This document shows, one piece after another, positions 36,501-46,874 of a stretch of DNA of 64,000 bases. Source of the stretch: Zea mays (taxonomy: Eukaryota; Streptophyta; Magnoliopsida; Poales; Poaceae); the NCBI RefSeq assembly GCF_902167145.1, contig NC_050097.1, forward strand, positions 176,172,923 through 176,236,922, read 5' to 3'. The position numbers and the translations under genes were made by a program. Position 1 is the first letter of the stretch, and every line of letters starts with the position of its first letter. Under the pieces are notes generated by a model. The model saw only the letters and a list, made by a program, of their open reading frames with translations, had not been told where the DNA came from and ran no database searches.

Positions 36501-37510
36501 GAGTTCGGCGTTGACCCGAATGAGCTTCAGAAGACCCCCAATGAAGAGGTCGGTCTTTTGGACCGGCAAAACATTCGACGTTTTACACAACGCTCTTGGT
36601 AATCCTAGGCTTTGGTGTGGAAGGGGAGCCTCGACAGTTCGTCGAGACGATTGTTGCCGATGGTTGGGCCAAACCACAAATAGCAAAGATCCTTGAATCG
36701 TTCTCACAATGGTGCCCTCATCTTGCTCCAAGGCATAGTACCATGTCTGGACCGCACCCGCGAGGTGGTGGGAAGCGAGCCATACCTGATATGAGGCGAG
36801 TGTACGCTGCCCACAGAAGAACTCACAATGGTTGAGCCAATTCAGGGTGTCCTTGCCGTCGTAGGTGAAGAAGTCGAGCTTGCTGAAGTGCGAAATGTTC
36901 AAACCGATGGGCGCGCGGGCAGTGTCTACAACGGTGGGCGCTCGCGTAGATAAGAAAGGCGGCCCCTACGGAAGTGCTGGTAGCAGGGATGATGAGGAGA
37001 AGTTGATCTGTGGATGGGAAGTGGGATGGACTGCGGTGTGCTCATGAGACCTTGAATTCTTGTTTTCCTGTTGGAGATGTGAATGTTTGTTCACTGAAAA
37101 TCTCCAATTGGTTTTATCCGTAAAGCTCTGTGTTGTATGGTACTGTTTGGAATTTGGATCTCTCCTAATAACCTCTATTCCACTTTGGCAAAGTTAATAA
37201 TAAGGTGGTAAAAGGGTGCAAGCGATTCTGGTTTCGATAAGTTTTTACAGCCTTGTTGATAAGTTCCATCGTATGTGAACCAACTTCTCTCTTGAACAGC
37301 ACAAAACTCATATGTTGGTATCATATATTTCAGGCTGCAGGGGAGGCGCAAAGCACCACCAAAAAGGGCACCAGCAGCGAGCTCAACTTGAACCTCGAGC
37401 TGGAAGACCCAGACGACGACACTGATGCCGACATGAGCACCGACGAGCCACGCGATGTAGAAGATAACAGCGCCCGTCTAGAAAGCCGCTTGAAGCGGAA
37501 AGCATTTTAG
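33599..37510 (+). CDS. Two-exon plant protein of unknown function with EAR-like motif (156 aa)
   Basis: Exons 33599-33892 (98 codons, donor CCCG/GTGAGG) and 37334-37510 (58 codons plus stop, acceptor ATTTCAG/GC) join in phase 0. Exon 1 reads MDTVAPRLSR, then SGPVRKWRKAWVPL, a Gly/Thr-rich stretch, and KVVLFRWTPVNG. This KWRK..W...LFRWTPV pattern resembles small uncharacterised plant proteins. Exon 2 reads SELNLNLELEDPDDD, giving LxLxLxL, a match to the EAR repression motif, then an acidic stretch and a basic end LESRLKRKAF that may be a nuclear signal. The 3441-bp intron holds transposon fossils. No function is claimed; a nuclear corepressor-recruiting role is only inferred. A 152-aa minus-strand ORF over exon 1 is judged a GC-rich shadow. 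Confidence 0.65.
34722..35038 (+). mobile_element. tRNA-derived SINE with 17-bp target duplication
   Basis: The body, 34739-35021, begins with a tRNA-like pol III promoter: box A TAACGGTTAAGGC and box B GGTTCGATCCC, followed by a tRNA-unrelated region ending in ATATAATATCGAGAGGGCGG and a T-rich tail. It is flanked by TTTCTACCAGTTTTTGA (34722-34738) and the same with one change (35022-35038). A copy of the same family lies at 39897-40190. It sits in the intron of the two-exon gene. Confidence 0.8.
35460..36905 (-). pseudogene. Decayed gypsy gag-protease-chromodomain fossil
   Basis: Read on the minus strand. At 36902-36560 a gag capsid: FSKLDFFTYDGKDTLNWLNHCE, GQRTLASYQVWLASHHL, AVQTWYYALEQDEG. 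At about 36100-36060 is a zinc-knuckle start (ELCYNCDES). At 35850-35620 is protease-like HNFINVEVMRHIGL...VMVANG. At about 35590-35460 is a chromodomain-like tail (LIQWCGLPNDDTTWELLQQF). RT, RNase H and most of integrase are absent between protease and chromodomain. Frames are broken throughout. It lies in the intron of the two-exon gene; I could not see its LTRs. Confidence 0.7.
36340..36553. repeat. Three tandem copies of a 71-bp unit
   Basis: GTCTTGGGATTCCTAGAG starts at 36344, 36415 and 36486, each followed by the same GTTGACCCGAATGAGCTTC segment. The copies are nearly identical, so the triplication is recent relative to the surrounding decayed gag. Confidence 0.92.
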
Positions 37511-38359
37511 CCGCTGGTCACCTAGAGATGCGGATCGGCCTGAATCGTCTGCCCTAGCTAGGCGGATTTTGTGTAACATAATGTAGCAGCATGTAACTTG
37601 TATCCGCCACCTCGTCGTCCTTCGTCTGTTCCAGTTTAGAACAATGGCATTGTCCATGACTGTTCAAGTCCAAGTGCTCATGTTATATTTCATAGCTGTT
37701 GGTTATGACTTGCCACTTTGTCCTGTACGAAATATTGTCATGGACTTTGTTCTAGTGTGTAATGCTACATGGCAACGTCTCAAGCAAGATGTTATAAGTT
37801 GTGGTAAAGACCTAGTTAAAAGTCAAATACATCGTAGATGCGATACGGACGTGAAGATCACAAAGAAACAAAATATTTTTTATCACCGAAACTGAAAAAC
37901 CGAGCCGAAGTTTCGGTGTGCGTGTTGCAAAGTGTACTGCGAGTTGAAGTGGACAAGTGCTGCACTGTTGTTAATGTTCCACCGTTCGGGTGTGCTGATT
38001 GTTAAGGCACAGATCTGGGACACCGCAGGCCAGGAAATATGACGAGAGACGGGCGTTGACAGCTAAACACTCCGTCTGTTGAATGTTGATCCCTTCAACA
38101 TTTCCCCTATTTTAACATTTATTATTATTATTAACCAATCGAATCAACTGCACCTCTTGACCGCTTCTACTCCACCGCCTGCTGCTCCGCTAGTCTTCTT
38201 CAACCTTGTGATGCTTCAGCCCCCCCGCCCCTGGTATTGATCGCTCAGCACAAAGCATCGTACTTGGATAGGAGAAAACAATTCTAGACAGTCGTCAGAG
38301 AGAGAGAGAGAGAAACCAAATTAGAGAACTGAGAGATCGGGGACAAAGGGGGAGAGGAG
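37511..38359 (+). other. 3' UTR of the two-exon gene and RABA4 upstream region
   Basis: The first part, to about 37.76 kb, is probably 3' UTR. The region 38140-38359 is pyrimidine-rich, then has a (GA)n run at about 38299-38313 just before the RABA4 start and is probably its leader. A partial copy of RABA4 exon 1 sits at 38001-38037. No other gene was seen. Confidence 0.5.
38001..38037 (+). repeat. 37-nt copy of RABA4 exon 1 end, upstream of the gene
   Basis: 36 of 37 bases match 38555-38591, the end of RABA4 exon 1 encoding [12 protein letters not shown] (the G3 box). Divergence is one C/T change at 38003. The flanking sequences on both sides are unrelated. It lies 323 nt before the RABA4 start codon and is not in an evident reading frame. 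Confidence 0.9.
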
Positions 38360-39389
38360 ATGTCTCGGGGCGGTAGCCACGGGGAGCTGGGCCAGAGGAT
38401 CGATTACGTCTTCAAGGTGGTGCTCATCGGTGACTCCGCTGTGGGCAAGTCGCAGCTGCTCGCGCGCTTCGCCCGCAACCAGTTCAACCTCGACTCCAAG
38501 GCCACCATCGGAGTCGAGTTCCAGACCCGCACCCTCAACATCGACGCCCGCAACGTCAAGGCACAGATCTGGGACACCGCAGGCCAGGAAAGGTCGGTAA
38601 CCAATGGATCCATCCACCCGTGAAGTTAAAACAGATAAACTTAGACAAAAAAAAATTGACATCTTGAACCAAGAACTGATGATAGTTTTTTTTGTTGTTG
38701 TTGTTGTGTTGCTTTGGTACATAACGACTCTATTATGTATGCTTTGTTTCATGTGTGTTTTATACCACAGTGCCACACTGCACATCTTGTATCCATCTAG
38801 CTAGCCTTGCTTAGACACGTTAGGTGTTTGGAAAATCCTAGTAGATACAAACTTTCGACATTACCGCAAGTTTAAACCAGCGAGAAATTAAAATATTTGT
38901 GCTCAGTGGAGAGTCAAATTAGCTTTCACTCAGCAATATGTGTGAAGTTAGTTTAAATTCTCAAATTTCATTGTAAAAATGCTCCAGCAACAGGTTCCAA
39001 CTGGCATGCCAATGCAGCTTGCCGTCAGGGCTAAACGAACCAAATGATCCATGTAAAATATGAAGCAAAAAAAATGTACCCAGTGCTACCTGATATGCAC
39101 TAGTTTTTATCAAGGAATCAGTTGTTCATGTAGTCAATATTGCAGTTTAAATGTTTTCTCATGGATAAAATCCAATATCTTAGTGCACACATATACGTTC
39201 AACATTAAATTTTGAAGTTTGAACAAACACATAGCACAATGTACTTGCTGAAGGGAATGTATTCACTTAGGTGCACAGAATCCATGTCAATAGGTGTATC
39301 CTCTGTTTTCAATGGAGAACTAGAAACTGAAAAGGGCAGGCCCAGTGCCAAAGAATCTCACATGAGTTGGGTCTGGGAAAACCGAGGCA

Positions 39390-39425
<36 letters not shown>

Positions 39426-40918
39426 CAAATGCAGAGAGGTTGTATCAAACCTGCAACCTAGTGACTTAGTGAGACAGCTCTCGCCACTGCACCAGTCCTT
39501 CGGAGAACTAGAAACTGAAGTACTGAACTTCGTTCAAATTCCAGTACTCATGTAATAGATAATAGTAACAGGTTCTACCAATTTATATAAATTTCTTTAA
39601 GTGTAGACCAAAGGAATTTGCTCATGGTGATTTTCTTCGTTTGTAGACGTAAGGCGATGGTGCAGAACTAAGATACAATGCTGTAAACCCCATTACAAAC
39701 TGAAACAAGCATGTATCACAGTTGTATCATAACACCAACATTTAAATATGATGTACTGGTATCTTATCATAAGTTTTTTGTGAGGGAAATTTTAGCAAAA
39801 GTTTGTAGGATTTACTCTCACTATTGTATTTTATTAGTAGTTTAGCTTTTCGACACAAATAAGAAAGAACACATGATGACCAAATTGTTTTGTTTGTCTT
39901 CTCTACCGTAATGGTTAAGGCTTCCGAGTAGCACCTCCAGGTCCCGGGTTCGATCCCTCTCAGGGGGAGGTGAATTTCTGGCTTGGTTAAAAAATCCCCT
40001 CGTTGTGCCCCGTCCGCTCCAGGGTTACGTCATGCACGCCACCCTTTGGCTATGCCGTTGCAAAGTGGGCGGTCACGGCCCGCTAGTGATGAGGGGCCAG
40101 AGTTCGGGGATTTTCTCTGCCGGGACTATGTTTCGGTCTTTTCTTAATATAATACCGGGAGGACGGTTTTTCCCTCCCCGGCCGAGTTTTTTATATCTTC
40201 AATGTTAGTAACGTTTGAACAAAAATATTTAGTCATGTGTATTATACTACAGTCTAGGCAGCTAGGGGCATTAGAAAGAGTTATCTCTTCTCTAGGTTAT
40301 TTGTTATTAAAAGTAAGCAAAATGAGACACTTTTCACTCCTAATGCATAAAATAAAATAAAAAACTGGAGGGAGTCTGTTACTTCATCAGTTCGTTCCTC
40401 TATGCCATCTCATTATTATGTAGGCCTTTACACTACCGATATCTAAAACCTAAACTGAATGTGATAACAGGTACCGAGCAGTAACAAGTGCCTACTACAG
40501 GGGTGCAGTTGGAGCTATGTTAGTATATGACATAACCAAGCGCCAGTCCTTTGATCATGTGGCTAGGTGGCTTGAGGAACTACGTGGCCATGCTGATAAG
40601 AACATTGTTATCATGCTTATGGGTAACAAATCTGATCTGGGCACACTTCGTGCCGTCCCAATTGAGGATGCGAAGGAGTTTGCTGAGCGCGAGAACCTCT
40701 TCTTCATGGAGACCTCTGCACTTGAGGCTATCAACGTTGAAAACGCTTTCATGACTGTACTGACTGAGATTTACCGGACCGTCAGCAAGAAAAACCTTGT
40801 TGCCAATGAGGAGCCTGATTCTAGCGGAAACTCGAGTTTACTGAAAGGAACAAAGATTGTTGTCCCTGGTCAAGAGCCACCCTCTACATTGAAAGCAACA
40901 TGTTGTATGTCCTCTTAA
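38360..40918 (+). CDS. RABA4: RABA4-type (Rab11-like) small GTPase
   Basis: Exon 1 38360-38592 and exon 2 40471-40918 join in phase 2, the split AG/G codon restoring Arg78 of GQERYR, to give 226 residues. All G boxes are present: P-loop GDSAVGKS (24-31), switch I TIGVEF (49-54), WDTAGQE (71-77), NKSD (130-133) and ETSA. The C-terminus ends CCMSS with the Cys pair at 222-223 for geranylgeranylation. The [29 protein letters not shown] block and VDYVFK-like start ([18 protein letters not shown]) place it in the plant RABA (Rab11) group; the C-terminal region ([21 protein letters not shown]) is closest to RABA4. Family members direct trans-Golgi/secretory vesicles to the plasma membrane, cell plate or growing tips. 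The subclass letter is not assigned. The 1.88-kb intron contains a poly-C tract and a SINE. Confidence 0.95.
39392..39424 (+). repeat. 33-base poly-C tract in RABA4 intron
   Basis: An uninterrupted run of C after GGCATG and before GCAAATG. Flanking text (GTTGTATCAAACCTGCAACC, GACAGCTCTCGCCACTGCACC) resembles the gene-copy junk seen near SINE/LINE remnants, but its origin is not clear. Confidence 0.85.
39897..40190 (+). mobile_element. tRNA-derived SINE, second copy
   Basis: Same structure as 34739-35021: box A TAATGGTTAAGGC, box B GGTTCGATCCC, body shared through TTTCGGTC..TTCTTAATATAAT, and a T-rich end. No convincing target duplication was found. It is intronic in RABA4, same orientation as the gene. 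Confidence 0.75.
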
Positions 40919-41243
40919 GCATGATATTGTACCATAATACCATGTTCTTTCTGGTCGTCGGGGTTTCTGATTACCCCTGACATATCTGCGTGATGAATGG
41001 CTGTGAATCTTGGAGGTAAAGATGAGAAGGTCTACAGGAACAGTTAACTCATATACGCTAACTATCTGGAAACAGCCTTCTTTTTGTATCTGATTTTGTG
41101 ATATAGTACAGTCATTAAGAAGCCTTCTCTTCAAACTCTTAAAAAGGTTTGTTCCAAGTATTGTTTGCAAGAACATGAACCACCGACCTTGTTTGGACCA
41201 AAACCTAGGAAACACACTTAGACCAGGCAGGTCTCCTATTTTA

Positions 41244-41352
41244 GGCCTTGTTCGGTTGCATAGGAATTGAATGAGATTGAGATCAAATCCCTTCCTATTT
41301 AATTTTGTATAGGAATGGATTTAATCCTCTCCAATCCCTTCGCAACCGAACA
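41244..41352. mobile_element. MITE-like foldback 1
   Basis: Starts GGCCTTGTTCGGTTGC and ends GCAACCGAACA; TGTTCGGTTGC (41249-41259) is perfectly complementary to 41342-41352. Such GGCCTTGTTCGG-starting short elements are common in maize. Confidence 0.6.
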
Positions 41353-41834
41353 TACCTGACAGTTGATTTCCAGCGCCTGAGGCTGGATCGACGTGCCTTG
41401 GCGGCAGCTTGCAGGTGAGACCACAGTCCAAACGCTGCCTACATGCATTCTTTACTATGTGCTTGATCCTGTCTACAAAAACAGTGATGGTGGAAAATCT
41501 GGTGCCAAAAGACTATCTAGAAACAAAACCGTTTGTTATATATTTGGCCAAATTCCTCTAAGCTTTATTATGCGTCAGGAAAGAGCACGTCAATAGATTC
41601 AGGATGTGTTTTTTTTTCCTACTCATTTGGTTTGCTTTGAAAGTCTTAATACGCTGTCTTCCTGGCTTCCTGCTCTGTAAGTCTTAACACGCGCTGTCTT
41701 CCTGCTTTGAGACAAAGTATGCTGTTCCATTATTACTATTTTCTGGAAATGGTGAATCTCTTTGAACAATCATGTCTTATTCTACAAGCTGTGTTGAACT
41801 TCATCCAAAACGTATCCCAGAAACTTGCCCTTTC

Positions 41835-41944
41835 AAGGCTTGTTCGATTGCGTCTGTATCCAAAGGGGATTAAATCTCCCCTAGTCAAAATTAAATATAA
41901 AGGGATTTAATCCCTCTCGGTTTCCTTCGATCCAGACGCAACTT
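41835..41944. mobile_element. MITE-like foldback 2
   Basis: TTGCGTCTG (41848-41856) faces CAGACGCAA (41933-41941). The left end AAGGCTTGTTCGATTGCG resembles foldback 1, and both carry GGATTTAATCC-like interiors, so they may be related. Confidence 0.5.
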
Positions 41945-42638
41945 ATGATAATTTCTTCTTATGGTGTGATGTGAAAACAGGCTGTCAGAGGACATTTTTT
42001 AGGGAAAATAATCTAGAACGGATATAACTGTCCAAGAAGAGCCCCTTGTTTATACCCTCCAAGTATATCTTCTAGACGCACAAGATCCAAATTGAGGTAC
42101 ACGAGTGGATCTTTCAAGGTCCTGCAAGATTGTCCCTCTCCGCCTTCTTAAAACCTGGAGAGAAAGCAATGCCTAATAGAATATCTAGTGTCGCTATCTC
42201 TTCCTTGGTGAAGAAATATAAGAATGACGCCATGCATCTGTTGAGCTGTTTGATATGGTGCAGATACACACAACACTGTCCATTCATTATTCCTGCATGA
42301 CTTCAGCAGTTCAGCTACAGTTAGCTAGGACGTCAATTAAACTCGGTTTCATTTAAAACCAAGACGATTTCTTAAAATATTCAGTGAGCATGGCAAGTTT
42401 GGTTTTCAAATAAGCTTCTGTAGAATAGAAAGTACTACTATGGAAATATGTAGCCGTGAAGCAGTAAAATAAGATGAAAAAGGATAATATCCAAAAGTCC
42501 TGCTACGTTCTCTCTCCTTTCCACTTCAACATATTTTTGCCCGGCAAGTCTCTTCACCATCAGCAATATAAAAATTACATCAGCAATATAGAAATTACTT
42601 CGCATGGATGTTTTTTTCTGAAAGAAAACACTCAACTA

Positions 42639-42751
42639 GGGCTAGTTTAGCAACTCCATTTTTCCAAGGAATTCTCGTTTTCCCGAAAATAAACTATTTT
42701 TCCTTAAGAAAATAAAAATTTATTGAAAAAATAGGGTTGCCAAACTAGCCC
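42639..42751. mobile_element. MITE with GGGCTAGTTT inverted repeats
   Basis: GGGCTAGTTTAGCAAC at 42639 and the inverted GTTGCCAAACTAGCCC ending at 42751 match in 15 of 16 positions. The interior is AT-rich, 113 bp total. Flanks are CTA and TTA, an imperfect 3-bp duplication, as in Tourist-like elements. Confidence 0.7.
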
Positions 42752-44241
42752 TTACACTTACAAAACTGGAAGGATAAGATTCCATCATTCCATGAGGGAT
42801 CTTGCATCTAGCATTCTAGCTGCACTTCCCAAGGCGAATCCAAGTGGAAGTTTTTGCCAGCTCCATAGTCCATATCTGTTATTGACTTTGTCTTGCAGGA
42901 GTATATAACGGTGTTAAATTGTGGTCTCACAATTTTATTAACAATCAAGCAGCTCTAAGCACTTGCAGATCCTAAAGATTGAGGATACTACCTGATACAG
43001 TGTACTATCATAGAATGTGAAGCTACTGCAGAAGCTGCAACACTTAATTTAATCATGTATATTTAACAGCTCATGCAGCTGACCTAATTGTAAACTTTGC
43101 ACTTGCTGAAGGTGCACACCAAACTAGCTAGGGCCGCTTTGAGACATGATGCCTTCATGTTAAGGATCGATCACTGGTTGGTCCTGAGAATGTAGTTATC
43201 CATTGTCATTGGCGACCACAATTTTCGACATTAGAAAAGAATGTTTTTTTTGCTACATCTCTTCCATAGAAGCATACTACCTTTTGCATCTTAGTAGTTG
43301 TGTTCTTGAATGAGTAACAATGATGTTGCAAAAGTGGATGTTGGGAAATATTTAAGTGTCCTTGAGGACAGAATTTTATTGTCGTGGATCCTGCCCAGTG
43401 CTAATCAATAAAGTGGACTCTCGAGTTGCCACAAGTTGCACTATACATTTACGATGCTTACGATTTGTATTGCTATTGCATTCTTCTCAAGAACACGGTG
43501 AAAGGATGTAGTAAGGGCTTAGTTGTCTATAGTGGATTCTCTACATGGTGGAGCCTCTAAACAGATACGACTTAGCCTTCGCGCGTCAGAGCATAACTAC
43601 AATAGAATCTATCGAATGAACTTTAGATCGAGTGTGATATGGGAATGGTGTTGACTTTATCAAAATATGGTTACACCTAGAACTCGTTCAGACCACAAGT
43701 AGAAAACAAATCTAAACATGTGGTGATGTCTAATTTTTATAGGTGGTTTCAGTTATCAAGCGTTAGTAGTAGGTCTGCACCAAGACCAAGAGTAACAAAT
43801 ACACTGGATAGCTAGGGCTGCACCAAGTGCTCAAGAATAATGGATTTTAATTTTATATTCTCTAGCTTTCCCACACTCTCTTAAAGCCAAACACCTCAAG
43901 TAATCACCAAGATTTGGACAAAGGCGAGTGGGGCAAGAATGGAGGAGAGAGGGGGCAATCGGTCAAATAGACTGAATGAATGAAGAAGGTGAACAATAGG
44001 GAGAGAGGGAAGAGTATAAATATTGTCCCTCACCTCCTATGGCCGACCAAACAGACATATCATGGATGTTCTACCCATAACACGCATAGATTTCATGGCA
44101 TGGAGGTTCTGCGCACACCATAGAAGAATAAGATTGAAAAAGGTTTAGCCTTTTGTAGCTAGGTATATTTGATGCGCAGAGGAATTATAAGCACTTGGAT
44201 CATCCTAGCATATATTTAGTATACCCTTTGTAGGAAACGGG

Positions 44242-45144
44242 TGACGCCTAAGAGGGGGGTGAATTAGGACTTCTAAAACTTTTACTAAACTAGGCCGCAA
44301 TTAAATCCCTAGAGCAAAACCTATGCAAATAATCAAAACTAGAATGTGCAAACTAGGTTTTGTCTAAGTGTTGCTATCTCTACCGCAAAGGCTAAGTTTC
44401 AATCTACACTAAATAAGTATGACCACAAGATTGAAACTTAAATGCTTAATATAAATGCGGAATGTAAAGAGCTAAGTAGAGAAGCAAACTCTCGTGGATG
44501 ACGCCGGTATTTTTACCGAGGTATCCGGAACCACGCAAGGTCCCGACTAATCCTCGTTGGTGCCCCTACGCAAAGGGAAGCCCACGCGAGGGCCAAACAC
44601 CACGGTCGAGTAACTCCGTAGAGAGCCACGGGCCTTCTCCACGCGCAAGTGGTGCTCCGCTTCCGGCTCCTCTCGGACGCTCCCCGCCGTCTCCACTATC
44701 GAGCTTCCGGCCGAAACGCCGCGGGCCTCGTTCCCTCCGGTACACGGTGGCGGCCGTGACACAAACGCGGTTGTCACGGTCTCGCAAGACTCTCGCCCCA
44801 CTCGGTACAATTACAACGACTCACGCAAGAGCCGAGGGGTTGTGTGGTTTTACAAAACTCACTCAACTAACTAGGGTTCACCTAGAGCAAGCGCTAAAGC
44901 GGTCTAACTAACCTAAGCACTTCGTAAAGCACCTACGCTAATCACCGAGTGATTCTATTAAGCACATGGGTGTTTGAGCTCTTGGAAATATGCACTATGT
45001 GTCTTGGTATGTTGCTTGGGCTCTCACACTTGAGAATGGCCGGTTGGGGTGGTATTTATAGCCTCCACACCCCAAACTAGCCGTTGGACAGAAAGCAACA
45101 GCTTTCTGTCGTCGGGTGCACCGGACAGTCCGGTGCACCACCGG
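44242..45144 (-). repeat. Sirevirus element C LTR, left fragment
   Basis: Begins TGACGCCTAAGAGGGGGG, the mirror of the LTR end seen in elements A and D. It carries a minus-strand TATAAATA at 45053-45060 and the CACCGGACAGTCCGGTG palindrome near 45119-45135. No PBS lies to its left, so it is a 3' LTR end in coding orientation. It is broken at 45144 by the Huck-like insertion and resumes at 59003. Confidence 0.85.
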
Positions 45145-45644
45145 TGTCGGGGACCATAATTAGGGGTACCCTCAAGGCTCCTAATTCTCAGCTGGTAACC
45201 CCCATCAGCACAAAGCTGCAAAGGCCTGATGGGTGCGATTAAGTCAGGGATCAGTCCATTCGAGGGACTCGATCACGCCTCGCCCGAGCCTAGCCTCGGA
45301 CAAGGGCAGCCGACCCCGGAGGATCTCCGTCTCGCCCGAGGCCCCCCTCCAGCGGCGAGTGTGTTCCCGGCTCGCCCGAGGCCCTGTCTTCGCCAAGAAG
45401 CAACCCCGACCAAATCGCCGCACCGACCGACCAAGTTGCAGGAGCATTTAATGCAAAGGTGGTCCGACACCCTTATCCTGACGCGCGCCCCCCAGCCGGC
45501 AAAGCCGAAGTGACCGCCGTCACTTCGCCGCTCCACTGACCGGCCTGACAGAAGGACAGCGCCGCCTGCGCCACTCCGACTGCAGTGCTACTTGACAGAA
45601 GGAGACTGACAGGCAGTCAGGCCCGACCTAAGGCGCCATTGGAA

Positions 45645-46010
45645 ACTCCGCTCCACCCGACCCAGGGCTCGGACTCGGGCTAAGTCCCGGAAGACGACGA
45701 ACTCCGCCCGACCCAGGGCTCGGACTCGGGCTAAAGTCCCGGAAGACGGCGAACTCCGCTCCGCCCGACCCAGGGCTCGGACTCAGGCTAAGTCCCGGAA
45801 GACAACGAACTCCGCCCGACCCAGGGCTCGGACTCGGGCTAAAGTCCCGGAAGACGGCGAACTCCGCTCCGCCCGACCCAGGGCTCGGACTCGGGCTAAA
45901 GTCCCGGAAGACGACGAACTCCGCTCCGCCCGACCCAGGGCTCGGACTTAAGCTCAGCCCCAGAAGACGACGAACTCCGCTCCGCCCGACCCCAGGGCTC
46001 GGACTACGCC
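45645..46010 (+). repeat. Tandem GC-rich repeats in Huck 5' LTR
   Basis: Six or more units of about 50-66 bp, each with CCCGACCCAGGGCTCGGACT, then CGGGCTAA(A)GTCCCGGAAGACG. The same array is in the 3' LTR at 57825-58190. Confidence 0.9.
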
Positions 46011-46505
46011 CCGACCTCAGCCGACGGTCTCCGCCTCGCCCGACCCGGGGGCTCGGACTTGACCTCGGCCACGGGAGACAGACTCGACCTCGGCTTCGGA
46101 GGAGCTTCCACATCGCCCAACCTAGGGCGCAGACCAGCCACGTCAACAGGAGGCGCCATCATCACCCTACTCTGAGCTGACTCGGGCCGCAGGGAACAAG
46201 ACCGGCATCCCATCTGGCTCGCCCCGACAGATAGGCAATGATGGCGCCCCGCATACTCTGTGACGACGGCGGCTCTCAGCCCCCTTACGGAAGCAAGAGG
46301 ACGTCAGCAAGGACTCAACCGCTCCGGCAGCTGTCCCTCCGTCAGGCTCCAGCACTCCTCCGACAGCCACGACATCACACCAGCAGGGTGCCAAAATCTC
46401 TCCGGCTGCCACGACGGCATGTACTTAGGGCACTAGCTCTCCTCCGCTAGACACGCAGCACTCAGCTATACCACCCGTTGTACACCTGGATCCTCTCCTT
46501 ACACC

Positions 46506-46513
46506 TATAAAAG
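46506..46513 (+). promoter_or_regulatory. TATA box of Huck 5' LTR
   Basis: TATAAAAG within CACCTATAAAAGGAAGG; conserved at 58687-58694 in the other LTR. Transcription should start about 30 bp downstream. Confidence 0.75.
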
Positions 46514-46816
46514 GAAGGACCAGGGCCCTCTTAGAGAGGGTTGGCCGCGCGGGGACGAGGACGAGACACGCGCTCGCTTGGAGCCGCTCGCTCCCTCTCC
46601 CGCGTGGACGCTTGTAACCCCCTACTGCAAGCGCACCCGACCTGGGCGCGGGACGAACACGAAGGCCGTGGGATTCCCACCTCTCTCACGCCGGTCTCCG
46701 GCCGCCTCGCTCTCCCCCCTTCGCGCTCGCCCTCGCGCTCGACCCATCTGGGCTGGGGCACGCGGCGACATTCACTCGTCGGCTCAGGGACCCCCCGGTC
46801 TCGGAACGCCGACAGT

Positions 46817-46834
46817 TGGCGCGCCAGGTAGGGG
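46817..46834 (+). other. Primer-binding site of Huck-like element
   Basis: TGGCGCGCCAGGTAGGGG begins two bases after the LTR end. The tRNA was not identified from memory. Confidence 0.7.
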
Positions 46835-46874
46835 CCTGCTGCGTGTTGACGAACAGCTTCCCGTCAAGCTCCAG

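Larger units (their letters stand above)
40919..44241. other. RABA4 3' UTR and intergenic region
   Basis: 3' UTR to about 41.2 kb. Beyond this I see three MITE-like foldbacks (41244, 41835, 42639) and otherwise AT-rich sequence with no gene or recognisable repeat. The 43.9-44.2 kb part, with a GA-rich run and TATAAATA near 44016, may be an old LTR remnant but I could not prove it. Confidence 0.5.
45145..46814 (+). repeat. 5' LTR of the Huck-like element
   Basis: 1670 bp. TATA box TATAAAAG at 46506-46513. It contains a tandem array at about 45645-46010, described separately. ORFs inside on either strand (for example minus 45628-46146) follow the repeats and are not genes. Confidence 0.95.

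Noticed and set aside
39212..39555. ORFs with poly-Pro runs
   Set aside because: The proline run is only the C33 tract in the RABA4 intron.
43900..44241. Possible older LTR left of element C
   Set aside because: GA-rich run and TATAAATA are suggestive, but no LTR ends, PBS or duplication were found.
45645..46010. CRISPR-like evenly repeated units
   Set aside because: Units are tandem without unique spacers and sit in a retrotransposon LTR of a plant genome.
45628..46146. 172-aa minus-strand ORF of repeated SPSPGSGG units (and its copy at 57808-58326)
   Set aside because: It follows the tandem repeats of the Huck LTR exactly and recurs in both LTRs; no independent coding evidence.
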